The notes beneath the pieces were generated by a model. The model searched no databases and was not told where the DNA came from. It was given only the letters and a program-made list of their open reading frames with translations. Below are positions 40,918 to 49,010 of a stretch of 64,000 nt of DNA, in pieces. Each line of letters opens with the position of its first letter. Within the stretch, counting starts at the first letter, position 1. The translations under genes and the position numbers were made by a program. The DNA comes from Pleurocapsa sp. PCC 7327 (GTDB lineage Bacteria; Cyanobacteriota; Cyanobacteriia; Cyanobacteriales; Microcystaceae). Location: contig NC_019689.1 of assembly GCF_000317025.1 (NCBI RefSeq), positions 3,612,024 to 3,676,023 on the forward strand, in the 5' to 3' direction.

Positions 40918-40999
40918 TGGGCCGGGCTGGATTTGAACCAGCGTAGGCATAGCCAGCGGATTTACAGTCCGCCCCCATTAACCACTCGGGCACCGACCC
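40918..40999 (-). tRNA. tRNA-Tyr (GTA)
   Basis: A type II tRNA with a long variable arm. The acceptor GGGTCGG/CCGGCCC has one T-G pair, the anticodon GTA sits in the loop CTGTAAA, and the T-arm is GGTTCAAATCC. CCA is encoded directly after the discriminator (complement of TGG at 40915-40917), unlike the other tRNAs here. It is first in a tandem with tRNA-Thr. Confidence 0.96.
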
Positions 41000-41149
41000 A
41001 TTAATGTCACGATTAATCATCATAGCACAACTTTCATCTCAATAAAAACTTTTTTGCCCAATCCTCAAAAATCAGGATTGTCAGCTTCGCGATCGACGCG
41101 AGCATCTTCACTAGATTGTTATTCCCACTCGGCAACTTTAGCTTCGTTT

Positions 41150-41836
41150 ATTAAAGTGCATTGGTAAGCGTGCAAAGTTCAAAACGGTGAAGCTCAAGGC
41201 ATTGACCGAGGTTTGTACCATCTGGCAACCACCTCAGACGGTCAGTTCTTTAGCTCAAACAAAGTTCGTGCTACGCCAAGACGGTATTTGTACAATTGGC
41301 GCAAGTTGCAGCAAAAAGGTACTCGAAGCGCGAAGCGTCGCCTAGGGGCGATGTCAGGCAAAGAGAAGCGGTTCATGGGCGACGTTAACTATTGTGCAAC
41401 CAAGAAGCTTGCTAGACAGCCTGATTACACAGTTTTTGTGTTGGAAGATTTGTCGGCCCTTCGCACTCAAAGGCGAGGTAAAAAGCTCAATAAGTAGCTC
41501 TCTAGCTGGAGCTTCTATCAGTTTGAGCAATTCCTTTCGTATAAGGCTGAGGCGCTTGGCAAACGAGTTGTCTTTGTCGATGCTCGGTATACCAGTCAGA
41601 AATGTTCTCGGTGTGGGCATGGCAGTAGCGCCAACCGGAAAAAGTCTCGATTCTATTGTGGCTCTTGCGGCTACACGGCACATGCAGATCTAAACGCTGC
41701 GGTGAATGTGCGAGATAACGACATTCTTTCCCTTGCTCAAATCGAGACGGGGGAACAGGGATCAGTCAATGCTCCTCATGGTTCGGGGACTCTCGGTTCC
41801 CAGAGCCAAGCCGCATCCGCTTGTCGGTGCGGTTAG
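41150..41836 (+). pseudogene. IS200/IS605-family TnpB remnant (C-terminal two thirds, internal stop)
   Basis: The frame reads GEAQGIDRGLYHLATT (RuvC-like first segment), VFVLEDLSALRTQRRGKKLNK, then a TAG at 41495-41497. It continues in the same frame as LSSWSFYQFEQFL, YTSQKCSRCGH..., CGSCGYTAHADLNAAVN and ends at TAG 41836. The zinc-finger cysteine pairs and the last RuvC aspartate (HADLNAA) are intact. The N-terminal third is missing and the stop breaks the rest, so the RNA-guided nuclease is inactive. Its end abuts the broken gene at 41837. Confidence 0.9.
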
Positions 41837-42558
41837 TTGACCCAACCAGATTGTCTTTATAAGAGAAAAAAGATAGCAGCGATCGCTTCCGTTCAGTTTG
41901 GAGAAGATCGCGGTCTTGTCGATAGCATCTTCTTTACTGGAGAGGAAAAAGATGGCGGTACTGAGTTTGCCTTAGAATTGGAAACTAATACTCTTCATGC
42001 TGTGCCTTGGTTGGGACGGGCGGCTTGGGAAAATGTTACTGAAATCGACACTGGTACTACAGATAAAGTAGCATTATTGGTTGGCGACGATCGCGAAGGT
42101 GCGCCTTTATTAATGTATGTCGGGAAAAAGATCCTAGCGAAGAGGCTGATTTCTTAGCTCGTAACGGTTTGAGCAATGGCAAACTTTATACTTGGGTTCC
42201 CGATGAAGGGGCAGATACCCCAACTTTTACTCTTGAAGGTGGTCAAAATGTTATTACCGGGGATGAAGGCGCAGACCAATTCTGGATTGCGGTAGCCGAA
42301 ATTCCCGAATCAGCTAACACCATTACTGATTTTGAATCGGGCGTGGATGTTTTGGGGATTATTGGCTTGGGAATTGGTTTTGAAGACCTCAGTCTTACCC
42401 AAGATGGGGATAAGACCTTAATTGCTACTGGTGAGAAAGATTTAGCTATTCTGCTTGGTGTGGAAGTAGATAGTCTGAGTTCGGACAATTTTGTTTTTGT
42501 TTTTAACCTCAAGTTCTACTTGGGTTTGAGGCTTTTTTGGGGGTGTTTTTTTATCTAA
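41837..42558 (+). pseudogene. Truncated, frameshifted secreted phosphatase-like protein with RTX-like C-terminus
   Basis: Two frames join at about 42125-42135: ...LLMYVGKK in the first, and DPSEEADFLARNGLSNGKLYTWVPDEG in the second. The first part (GLVDSIFFTGEEKDGGTEFALELETNTLHAVPWLGRAAWENVTEI) resembles the large secreted PhoX/DUF839-type phosphatases of cyanobacteria. The last part (VITGDEGADQFWIAVAEIPES...ITDFESGVDVLGI) is the usual RTX-like C-terminal module. The N-terminal portion is absent and replaced by the TnpB remnant. A further slip near the normal end makes the frame read into the terminator hairpin. The phosphatase label is moderately sure, and the broken state is clear. Confidence 0.75.
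42507..42538 (+). terminator. Rho-independent terminator of the broken phosphatase-like gene
   Basis: CCTCAA (42507-42512) pairs with TTGAGG (42526-42531) and is followed by CTTTTTT. The present open frame reads straight through it, which shows that the original stop was lost. Confidence 0.75.
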
Positions 42559-42790
42559 GTCCCGTTAAGTAAATGACGCGATCGCCAAATCCGATCTGAA
42601 ATCTTCCTGATTTCTCAAATGCTTTGGAAGGATGGAAGATGGCGATCGCCTAGATCCCAAATGGGTTCTATATATGCATATGCCAGCCATTTTAGAAAAA
42701 GGTGTCTGGCGGTTTTGAATATCCAGTTCTTAATGTAAAGGTTCATGTATCTTTCTCAGAAATCTCTAATCTCTTAATAATTTCTTTTGA

Positions 42791-42988
42791 TTACGCCGTC
42801 TCCAGCCAATCATCAAAAATTTGTTCTAACTGTCCTAGATCGATTAGTCCATACTGCCACAGGAGCATCGTTAGCTGATTGGGAGCCTGTTGGACTTTAG
42901 AGATGGCTAAAGCGATCGCCGATGCCGGAATTTTCAGTTCCTCTTGTAAAAAATGAATTAACTTTTTCTGCATGGCTTTATTGACCAA
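42791..42988 (-). CDS. DUF2949 family small protein (second copy)
   Basis: A 65-residue protein. Its pattern KLIHFLQEELKIPASAIALAISKVQQAPNQLTMLLWQYGLIDLGQLEQIFDDWLE aligns end to end with the protein at 13826-14017. DUF2949 is a small cyanobacterial family without known function. The shape (helical, hydrophobic heptads, tryptophan/tyrosine at fixed places) suggests a protein-binding module. An ATG at residue 6 is an alternative start. Confidence 0.82.
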   Translation of the reverse strand: MVNKAMQKKLIHFLQEELKIPASAIALAISKVQQAPNQLTMLLWQYGLIDLGQLEQIFDDWLETA

Positions 42989-43098
42989 GGTTTCTTCTTA
43001 CTAAGATAGAGCGGCTCCTCGTTTTTGTAAACTTATGTAAATTATTTTAAGATTCTGATGACTCAAAACATTTTTGTATTATTTCTCCAATCCACCGC

Positions 43099-43190
43099 TC
43101 ACATAAACTTAATTCTAGCTGCGACGGCTGCCTGTAGATCTTCACGGCGATCGCCAACATATAAACAATCAGTAGGCTCATTCGTGAGAG
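43099..43190 (-). pseudogene. Scrap of a HAD-family phosphatase
   Basis: Between in-frame stops the minus strand reads NEPTDCLYVGDRREDLQAAVAARIKFM. The core YVGDR.EDLQAA is the motif IV/GD..DI region of HAD phosphatases. No start codon or other HAD motifs remain, so this is the tail of a deleted gene. The rest of 42989-43347 shows no gene. Confidence 0.5.
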
Positions 43191-43347
43191 GTTAAGAAAA
43201 CTATGCTTTAGTCATCAGCTTTTCCTTTGTTGTAAGCTACGCTGAAATGGTACAAATATCGATAACAAGGAAGCGATCGCTTTCGTCTCTAAGACATTGA
43301 CAAATAATGTGGTGACAGAATTTTCCTATTGCAGTTTATATAACCTA

Positions 43348-43421
<74 letters not shown>

Positions 43422-43585
43422 GCACGATTTTTTATCATAACACAATAACTACTTATAGGGACAAATTTTTTAGTTAATTTCAACACAGAGTGCTTCACTT
43501 TAAAAACTGTCTCTAAAGATCGCGCGATCGAGCAGGGTTTGCTACAATAGCATGCGGTCATTAAGCCTATGTTTGGTTAAAATCT

Positions 43586-44089
43586 TTGAGCCAACCAGTA
43601 GATATTCTTCCCCCTGATACACTAGCGCAAGAACTAGCAGCCATTCAGCAAACTGGCTCCAAGCGCATTGCTATTTTAGGCTCGCGCCATGTTCCCCTAA
43701 CTCACCAGCAGCTGATCGAAATGATGAGCTACGCTCTCGTGTTGGGCGGCAATCGCCTAATGACCTCTGGTGCCACGGGAACGAATGCAGCCGCTATTAA
43801 AGGTGCCATGCGAGCCGATCCTAATCTTTTAACCGTAATTCTGCCTCAAAGTCTCGAACGCCAGCCACGAGAATCACAGGAACAACTCAGACAAGTTATT
43901 CACCTAGTACAATGCCCAGAAAACGATCGCTTGTCTCTGGCTGAAGCCAGTGCTATATGTAATCGAGACATTATCTCTCGCTGTCAACAGCTTATTTGCT
44001 TTGCCTTTCACGATAGCGAGACGTTGCTGAAAACTTGCCAAGAAGCAGAAGAACAACGTAAGCTAGTTACCTTATTCTATTTTGACTAG
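43586..44089 (+). CDS. DprA/LOG-like Rossmann-fold protein
   Basis: A 167-residue protein that appears to start at TTG 43586 (MSQPVDILPPD), since no ATG lies upstream of the conserved part. Blocks KRIAILGSRHVPLTHQQLIEMMSYALVLGGNRLMTSGATGTNAAAIKGAMRA recall the nucleotide-binding Rossmann region of DprA/SMF and LOG proteins. The rest of DprA is absent. It is one of the short cyanobacterial proteins sometimes annotated as recombination mediator-like. A role in DNA uptake is not shown. A TACAAT -10-like box lies near 43549. Confidence 0.7.
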   Translation: MSQPVDILPPDTLAQELAAIQQTGSKRIAILGSRHVPLTHQQLIEMMSYALVLGGNRLMTSGATGTNAAAIKGAMRADPNLLTVILPQSLERQPRESQEQLRQVIHLVQCPENDRLSLAEASAICNRDIISRCQQLICFAFHDSETLLKTCQEAEEQRKLVTLFYFD

Positions 44090-44227
44090 GATAACGCTCG
44101 CCCTCGAATCGCGAGATTGGGGAAATTAACCAAAACTAACCCAATCGCTCTGTAATATATTCTGTAATATATTTTGTTATCTTTGCTAGTGCACTTTGAT
44201 GCCGCGCTTTTTATTATAGTAGGCAAT

Positions 44228-44291
44228 TAAAGCTCTCAAGTTCTCTTTTAAGCTCTCTCAAGAGAGTAACTTTTCAGAGCTTTTGAGAGCT
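44228..44291 (+). promoter_or_regulatory. Structured leader upstream of the COP23 gene
   Basis: Nested inverted repeats built on AGCTCTC/GAGAGCT words. An inner CTCTC-TCAA-GAGAG hairpin lies inside an outer AGCTCTCAAG ... CTTTTGAGAGCT pair. They lie 40-105 bases before the ATG at 44334 and before a GAGGAG ribosome site. They may form an RNA structure in the leader, and a regulatory effect is inferred. Confidence 0.4.
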
Positions 44292-44333
44292 AAGAGCCAA
44301 GAGAATACCCAATCTAAAGAGGAGTAAACCCAT

Positions 44334-44864
44334 ATGAAATGGAAGTTAATTGTATCTATTTTTCTGGGGACAGTTTTATTAACGACGCTCAGTTTGAGAC
44401 CAGCCAAAACTCTCTCTCAGGAAAACCCTCAGCCTAACTCGCAACCTGAAATGACTTTTGTCTGTGCCTCAGATGTAGCTCCGCCAACTACCTATGCTTA
44501 CATTCCAGGAAAGGTCGAGCTTCAACCCTTAATGAGCTGGTATTCTGAATATTTACTTCCAGGCGATTCGGCAGCAGCACTTTGTCAACAAGCCGCTCTA
44601 AAACTACAAAGCAAATACAACGAGCAACAGGAGTACCTCTTGGCAAGCAATTGGACAGACGAAATGTGGAAAGTCTGCATGGTCTCAAAAGAAGGGGAAG
44701 ACTGCAATGCAAGCAGTAGCGTCTATTTATTTAGTTTAAACAGCAGCTATCAATCCCCTAGATGTTTAATGGAGGGAATTCAACCTTTACAATGTCCTCG
44801 CTCTAGAGGAAAGGTTATCAGCCTTCCAGGAGGAAGTTATACGCCTAAATGGTGGATTTTCTAA
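44334..44864 (+). CDS. COP23-domain exported protein
   Basis: A 176-residue precursor with a signal peptide (residues about 1-28, LIVSIFLGTVLLTTLSLRPAKTLS). A COP23-type domain follows: TFVCASDVAPPTTYAYIPGK, SWYSEYLLPGDSAAALCQQAALKLQSKY, WKVCMVSKEGEDCNASSSVYLFSLNSSYQSPRCLME. At least six cysteines suggest disulfides outside the cytoplasm. COP23 was first noted as a circadian-oscillating membrane protein in unicellular nitrogen-fixing cyanobacteria, and its biochemical role is unknown. It is the first of three co-oriented genes (spacing 91 and 38 bases) whose products are all exported. Confidence 0.8.
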   Translation: MKWKLIVSIFLGTVLLTTLSLRPAKTLSQENPQPNSQPEMTFVCASDVAPPTTYAYIPGKVELQPLMSWYSEYLLPGDSAAALCQQAALKLQSKYNEQQEYLLASNWTDEMWKVCMVSKEGEDCNASSSVYLFSLNSSYQSPRCLMEGIQPLQCPRSRGKVISLPGGSYTPKWWIF

Positions 44865-44955
44865 AGCTGCATTGGTCTCGTCAAAAGTTGCTATCTGTGA
44901 AAAGATGGAATGATTGAGCTAAAAATTTGGAATTTATCTCCTTAAACTTTGAAAA

Positions 44956-45972
44956 ATGCTTGCTAAGTCCATCTACTGGCTACCTTTTGTTTCTTTACTG
45001 ACTGCTACTTTATTACAAGGTACTACACAGATTGCCCGAAGCATGGAAGAGCAAGATTCTGTTTCAAAGCGATCGATTCAAAATATAAATCCCCCAGCAC
45101 GGACTGGAAGTTTTCTTGAAGACTCAAACTTTTTTTCGCTGCCAATTTCTCAATCCAACACGCCATTCTCACAAAATACAATGATAGAACCCCCTAACTT
45201 GCGCCGCGCGCCCGTTGGCGGAGAAGAGGAATTTAAACCCAAAAAAGTGCCTTTAAATATTCCTGGACTTGAACAGATAGAACAACAGGAAGCTAGATCG
45301 GCTCCCTATAAAGCAGCTCCTAGCATTTCTATCATAACCCCTTCTGGTTACGGAGCTGATTGGGGAACAGCGGGGATTGGAATTGGTTTTCAACAGAGAA
45401 CTCGTTTTACAGAAACTAGCGATGCGGTAGTCGGATTAGGTTTTGGTTTAGGCGACGCTCAAAACCTTGTGGGCATTCAAGTCGGTCTTGCCTTAGTAGA
45501 TGTCAGCGATCCTTTCAGAGATGGAAGTATAAGTTTTAAAGTCCATCGACGTTTACCATACGATTTCAGTCTCGCCGTAGGCGTACAAGGTGGAGTAACT
45601 TTTGGAGTAACCGACGGAGGTTCATCTGTTTATGGCGTTGTCAGTAGAAGATTTGCCCTCAAGCGAGATGTCAGAGAACCGTTTAGCGAAATTTACACTT
45701 CTTTAGGAATTGGGGGAGGACAATTTCGCTCGGAGTCTGATATTAATGAGGGAGTTGAATCTGTGGGATTATTTGGTAGCGTAGCCGTAAGAGTTCTCGA
45801 ACCAATGAGTTTAATTACTGAATGGACTGGTCAAGATTTAACGATAGGAATTTCATGGGTTCCTTTTCGAGATCTCCCTCTAGTAGTTGTTCCAGCAGTT
45901 ACTGATGTGACTGGAACGGCTGGAGATGGCGCTCGATTTCTCATTGGCGTTGGTTATGGTTTTTCATTTTAA
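44956..45972 (+). CDS. Putative outer-membrane beta-barrel protein
   Basis: A 338-residue precursor with an N-terminal signal peptide (about 1-29). A disordered, proline/glutamine-rich linker (about 30-125) is followed by a C-terminal half of alternating short strands with aromatic and glycine residues (VVGLGFGLGDAQNLVGIQVGLALVDVS, LGIGGGQFRSES, GARFLIGVGYGFSF). The final residue is phenylalanine, as in outer-membrane barrels recognised by BamA. I do not recognise a named family. It sits 38 bases upstream of the CHAT protease gene, so the two are probably co-transcribed and may act together at the cell surface. Confidence 0.7.
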   Translation: MLAKSIYWLPFVSLLTATLLQGTTQIARSMEEQDSVSKRSIQNINPPARTGSFLEDSNFFSLPISQSNTPFSQNTMIEPPNLRRAPVGGEEEFKPKKVPLNIPGLEQIEQQEARSAPYKAAPSISIITPSGYGADWGTAGIGIGFQQRTRFTETSDAVVGLGFGLGDAQNLVGIQVGLALVDVSDPFRDGSISFKVHRRLPYDFSLAVGVQGGVTFGVTDGGSSVYGVVSRRFALKRDVREPFSEIYTSLGIGGGQFRSESDINEGVESVGLFGSVAVRVLEPMSLITEWTGQDLTIGISWVPFRDLPLVVVPAVTDVTGTAGDGARFLIGVGYGFSF

Positions 45973-46010
45973 TTGATTTAACAATTAATTGAGATTTTGA
46001 TGATAAGAAT

Positions 46011-48134
46011 ATGAAAATCTTTCAATCTTGGTTCAAAATCAGTTTATTCGTCAGTCTATTTCTAATGCTTACCACTCCTGGTAATACTCAGACTGGCAAC
46101 ATGTCAGATGTTACCGGACCCAATCCTATTCCTGGGGATACTAATCCAGATGGTGGTAACAATAACTCTGGCGGCGATACCAACTCCGGTGGGAATACCA
46201 ACTCCGGCAGCAATAACCAAGCAGGGGGCAATACTAACTCCGGTGGTGGAACCGGCAACATCAGTTCGGGTACTGGCAATACTAACTCCGGCAGCAATAA
46301 CCAAGCAGGGGGCAATACTAACTCCGGTGGGACTACTAACTCCGGCAACAATAACCAAGCAGGGGGCAATACTAACTCCGGTGGGACTACTAACTCCGGC
46401 AACAATAACCAAGCAGGGGGCAATACTAACTCCGGTGGGACTACTAACTCCGGCAACAATAACCAAGCAGGAGGCAACCGCATGGGGACTAATACTTCTA
46501 ACAACCGCAACGCAGAAGGCAGTAATCGGACGGGGGCCAATTCCCGCAACGCTGAGTCAGAAGATAAGACACAACGGGCAACTGAATCGGAAGACCAGAA
46601 TCGACAGGCAACGGAACGAGGAAGAACTGACCGACAGGAAGCTTCGCGAGAGCAAGAGGAAGCCAAACGAGAACAAGCTGAACGAGAACGAGATGAACGA
46701 GAACGAGCCGAACGGGAAGAACAAAAAGAAGAGAAAACCGATAAAGAGGCTCAGCCACAACAAGCTGCTGTCACTGTAGATAGAAGTGCTTATGACAGTC
46801 AGCTTCAACAAGCAGATCCCGTGCAAGCAGTACAGCTTCAGGAAGAGTTTCAAGCAGTAGAAATTCAGAATTACTTAGGCATAGAACTCTATGGAGACAA
46901 TCCTCCTCCCGAAAAGATTTCTGCTAGCTTATCCAATCTCAGTCAAGTCACTGGGAAAAAATCCGCAGTGATTTATGTATCTGCTGTTGATGAAGAAATC
47001 ATTACTTTTTCAGTTTTGCCAAGTCCTTCTCAGGTCTCCGATCGCTCTGGTGCCAGCAGTCAAATTCATGGTTCCAAAGAGCAAAACCCAAAAGATAAGC
47101 TCGCTCAGCAAAATGAGTTTACCATGTTGCATAAAACATCGATCCCGCGAGCTAAATTATTAGAAACTGTTAAAAAGTTTCAGGAAAATATCAGCGATGA
47201 ATTTAAGGTAGGAGAACAAGAATATTTACCATATTCTCAGCAGTTATACCAGTGGATTATCGCACCTATAGAAGACCAGTTAAAAGCCAATGGGATTGAT
47301 ATTTTGGTGTTCGCGTTGGACGATGGTCTAAGAGGATTACCGATCGCAGCTCTTAACGACGGTCAACAGTATTTAGTTGAAAAGTACGCTTTAGCTATAG
47401 TTCCCAGTTTTGGTCTAACCGACATTGGGTATGTCGATGTAAGAAAAAGCCCTATTCTAGCTATGGGGGCTTCAGAATTTACCGATAAAGTTCCTCTACC
47501 AGCAGTGCCAGTCGAACTACAAACCGTTATCGAAAATCCTCGTCGCGGAGAGAAGTTCCTTAATCAAGATTTTACGATCGCAAACTTCAAAAACGAGAAC
47601 CTGAAAGAACGGTTTTCTATTATCCATCTGGGAACTCACGCAGAATTTCAACCAGGAGATCGAGATCGATCTTACATTCAATTCTTTGATAGCCGACTCA
47701 GCATGGGTCAACTCGTACAACTCAGCGACGAACTGGGCTGGAGTTCGTCTAAAAATTATCCGGTAGAATTACTGGTGTTGAGCGCTTGTCAGACGGCTTT
47801 AGGCGACCGCCAGGCAGAATTGGGATTCGCTGGGCTAGCCGTTGCAGCTGGAGTCAAGTCAGTCCTCGCCAGTCTTTGGAATGTCAGCGACTTGGGAACT
47901 TTGGGCTTGATGGGTCAGTTTTATCAAGAGTATGGCGAATTTGCCAACAAAGCAGAGGCTCTGCGACAAGCTCAGTTAGCTATGCTCAAAGGACAAGTAC
48001 GAGTAGACAATGGCAAGATGATGCTGGCGAATGGAGAAAGTATCCAGCTTCCACCGGAGTTTCCCAAGGGAACGTTAGAGCTATCTCATCCTTACTATTG
48101 GGCTTCCTTTACCATAATTGGCAATTGGAACTAA
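46011..48134 (+). CDS. Exported CHAT-domain (caspase-like) protein with repeat-rich N-terminus
   Basis: A 707-residue precursor. A signal peptide (about 1-27) is followed by an Asn/Gly/Ser/Thr repeat region (about 30-165) and a highly charged coiled-coil stretch (about 170-245, REQEEAKREQAERERDERER). A linker and a CHAT domain (about 380-707) complete it. The catalytic dyad appears intact: H543 in IIHLGTHAEF and C593 in LVLSACQTALG. Downstream GVKSVLASLWNVSD and AEALRQAQLAML are typical. CHAT proteases are separase/caspase relatives, and bacterial examples include gasdermin-activating and Craspase-type enzymes. Here the signal peptide implies action outside the cytoplasm, which is unusual for defence CHATs but common in cyanobacteria. 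Substrate is unknown; see the COP23 and barrel neighbours. Confidence 0.85.
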   Translation: MKIFQSWFKISLFVSLFLMLTTPGNTQTGNMSDVTGPNPIPGDTNPDGGNNNSGGDTNSGGNTNSGSNNQAGGNTNSGGGTGNISSGTGNTNSGSNNQAGGNTNSGGTTNSGNNNQAGGNTNSGGTTNSGNNNQAGGNTNSGGTTNSGNNNQAGGNRMGTNTSNNRNAEGSNRTGANSRNAESEDKTQRATESEDQNRQATERGRTDRQEASREQEEAKREQAERERDERERAEREEQKEEKTDKEAQPQQAAVTVDRSAYDSQLQQADPVQAVQLQEEFQAVEIQNYLGIELYGDNPPPEKISASLSNLSQVTGKKSAVIYVSAVDEEIITFSVLPSPSQVSDRSGASSQIHGSKEQNPKDKLAQQNEFTMLHKTSIPRAKLLETVKKFQENISDEFKVGEQEYLPYSQQLYQWIIAPIEDQLKANGIDILVFALDDGLRGLPIAALNDGQQYLVEKYALAIVPSFGLTDIGYVDVRKSPILAMGASEFTDKVPLPAVPVELQTVIENPRRGEKFLNQDFTIANFKNENLKERFSIIHLGTHAEFQPGDRDRSYIQFFDSRLSMGQLVQLSDELGWSSSKNYPVELLVLSACQTALGDRQAELGFAGLAVAAGVKSVLASLWNVSDLGTLGLMGQFYQEYGEFANKAEALRQAQLAMLKGQVRVDNGKMMLANGESIQLPPEFPKGTLELSHPYYWASFTIIGNWN
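46311..46472 (+). repeat. Three near-perfect 54-bp tandem units inside the CHAT gene
   Basis: Units start at 46311, 46365 and 46419 and encode the 18-residue block GNTNSGGTTNSGNNNQAG. They are almost identical in DNA, and partial variants extend to the left from about 46187. The perfect DNA identity points to recent slippage or recombination and predicts length variation between strains. Confidence 0.9.
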
Positions 48135-48235
48135 CAAAAGGGCAGTTTCTTTCCTAATTTCTTTATTAATTGGCGATTTTCGGGAAATAGCTTGAGCCTA
48201 CTAAAAAAGATTGAGAGGCTCAAGCTTTCTAATAT

Positions 48236-48365
48236 CAATTACATAAATAAACGAACTTGTCAGTTTTATAAAGCCATGGGATTTATGCCCGATGGCATGT
48301 CTAAACAAGATAGACGAGAAAATACAATCCTGACACAATTGAAATACTCGTATATCAATCTTTAA
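48236..48365 (+). pseudogene. C-terminal scrap of a GNAT acetyltransferase
   Basis: The frame ending at TAA 48365 reads NYINKRTCQFYKAMGFMPDG and then MSKQDRRENTILTQLKYSY. NK.....FYKAMGF.PDG is the acetyl-CoA-binding end of GNAT proteins. Upstream motifs are absent. It is a remnant left between the CHAT gene and ycf51. Confidence 0.6.
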
Positions 48366-48412
48366 GATTGAATAGGATTCGATGGGCTACGAATTATTTG
48401 AGATTATTGCCA

Positions 48413-48940
48413 ATGGATACGTCATCGCTGGATTTTTCTACTTATACTCAATGGTTGGGAATCTTGACCTTAATATGTCTCGTCCTCACAATTTTGGGGT
48501 TTGTCTTCGGGTGGGGCATTCGCTTTCGCTTGGTCGGGGTAACGAGTTTTATGGTAGTTCTGACGGCAGGAATATTTGCTCTGGGACTGGGATTATTTAC
48601 TCGCACGGTTGTCCCCGGTGCCGTTCGTTTTGCTCTGGTTTACGATAACGGGGCAACCCAGGCAGTAATCGCCGTGCCGCCGAAAATAACCGAATCGGAA
48701 TTGGAGGCAACGCTGCGGCAAGCTGCTGACGATTTATTTTCCTATGGCAGAAACAGCATTGGTGGCGAAAATCAATTAACCATTCGGGCGCGCGTCTTGC
48801 TGCATCCAGAATCAGGAGTATCAGTACCAGTGTATGTGGGACAAGTCAAGCGATCGCTCGCTAAACGGGACGACGACCAAATGCAAATCGAAATCTTCCC
48901 CGAAAGTCTCGCTAAATTGGAAATGAACGCTAAGGGATAA
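48413..48940 (+). CDS. ycf51: Ycf51 family membrane protein
   Basis: A 175-residue protein from ATG 48413 (MDTSSLDFSTYTQWLG). The frame is open 45 bases further upstream but the added residues do not look conserved. Two N-terminal membrane helices (about 13-36 and 40-62, LTLICLVLTILGFVFGWGI and LVGVTSFMVVLTAGIFALGLGLF) are followed by a soluble domain (RFALVYDNGATQAVIAVPPKITESELEATLRQAADDLFSYGR). The arrangement matches Ycf51, conserved in cyanobacteria and some red-lineage plastids. Ycf51 has been linked to photosystem I assembly in published work, but I cannot verify function from sequence. Confidence 0.85.
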   Translation: MDTSSLDFSTYTQWLGILTLICLVLTILGFVFGWGIRFRLVGVTSFMVVLTAGIFALGLGLFTRTVVPGAVRFALVYDNGATQAVIAVPPKITESELEATLRQAADDLFSYGRNSIGGENQLTIRARVLLHPESGVSVPVYVGQVKRSLAKRDDDQMQIEIFPESLAKLEMNAKG

Positions 48941-49010
48941 CGATCGAAGAGCAACAGAGGCTAACATAGAGAAAAATACATCCATATTAATGAGATAGAA
49001 CGTTACAAAA

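Noticed and set aside
46187-46475. Regular repeats that could be mistaken for a CRISPR array
   Set aside because: The units are contiguous 54-bp tandem copies in frame within a protein gene, with no unique spacers and no cas genes.
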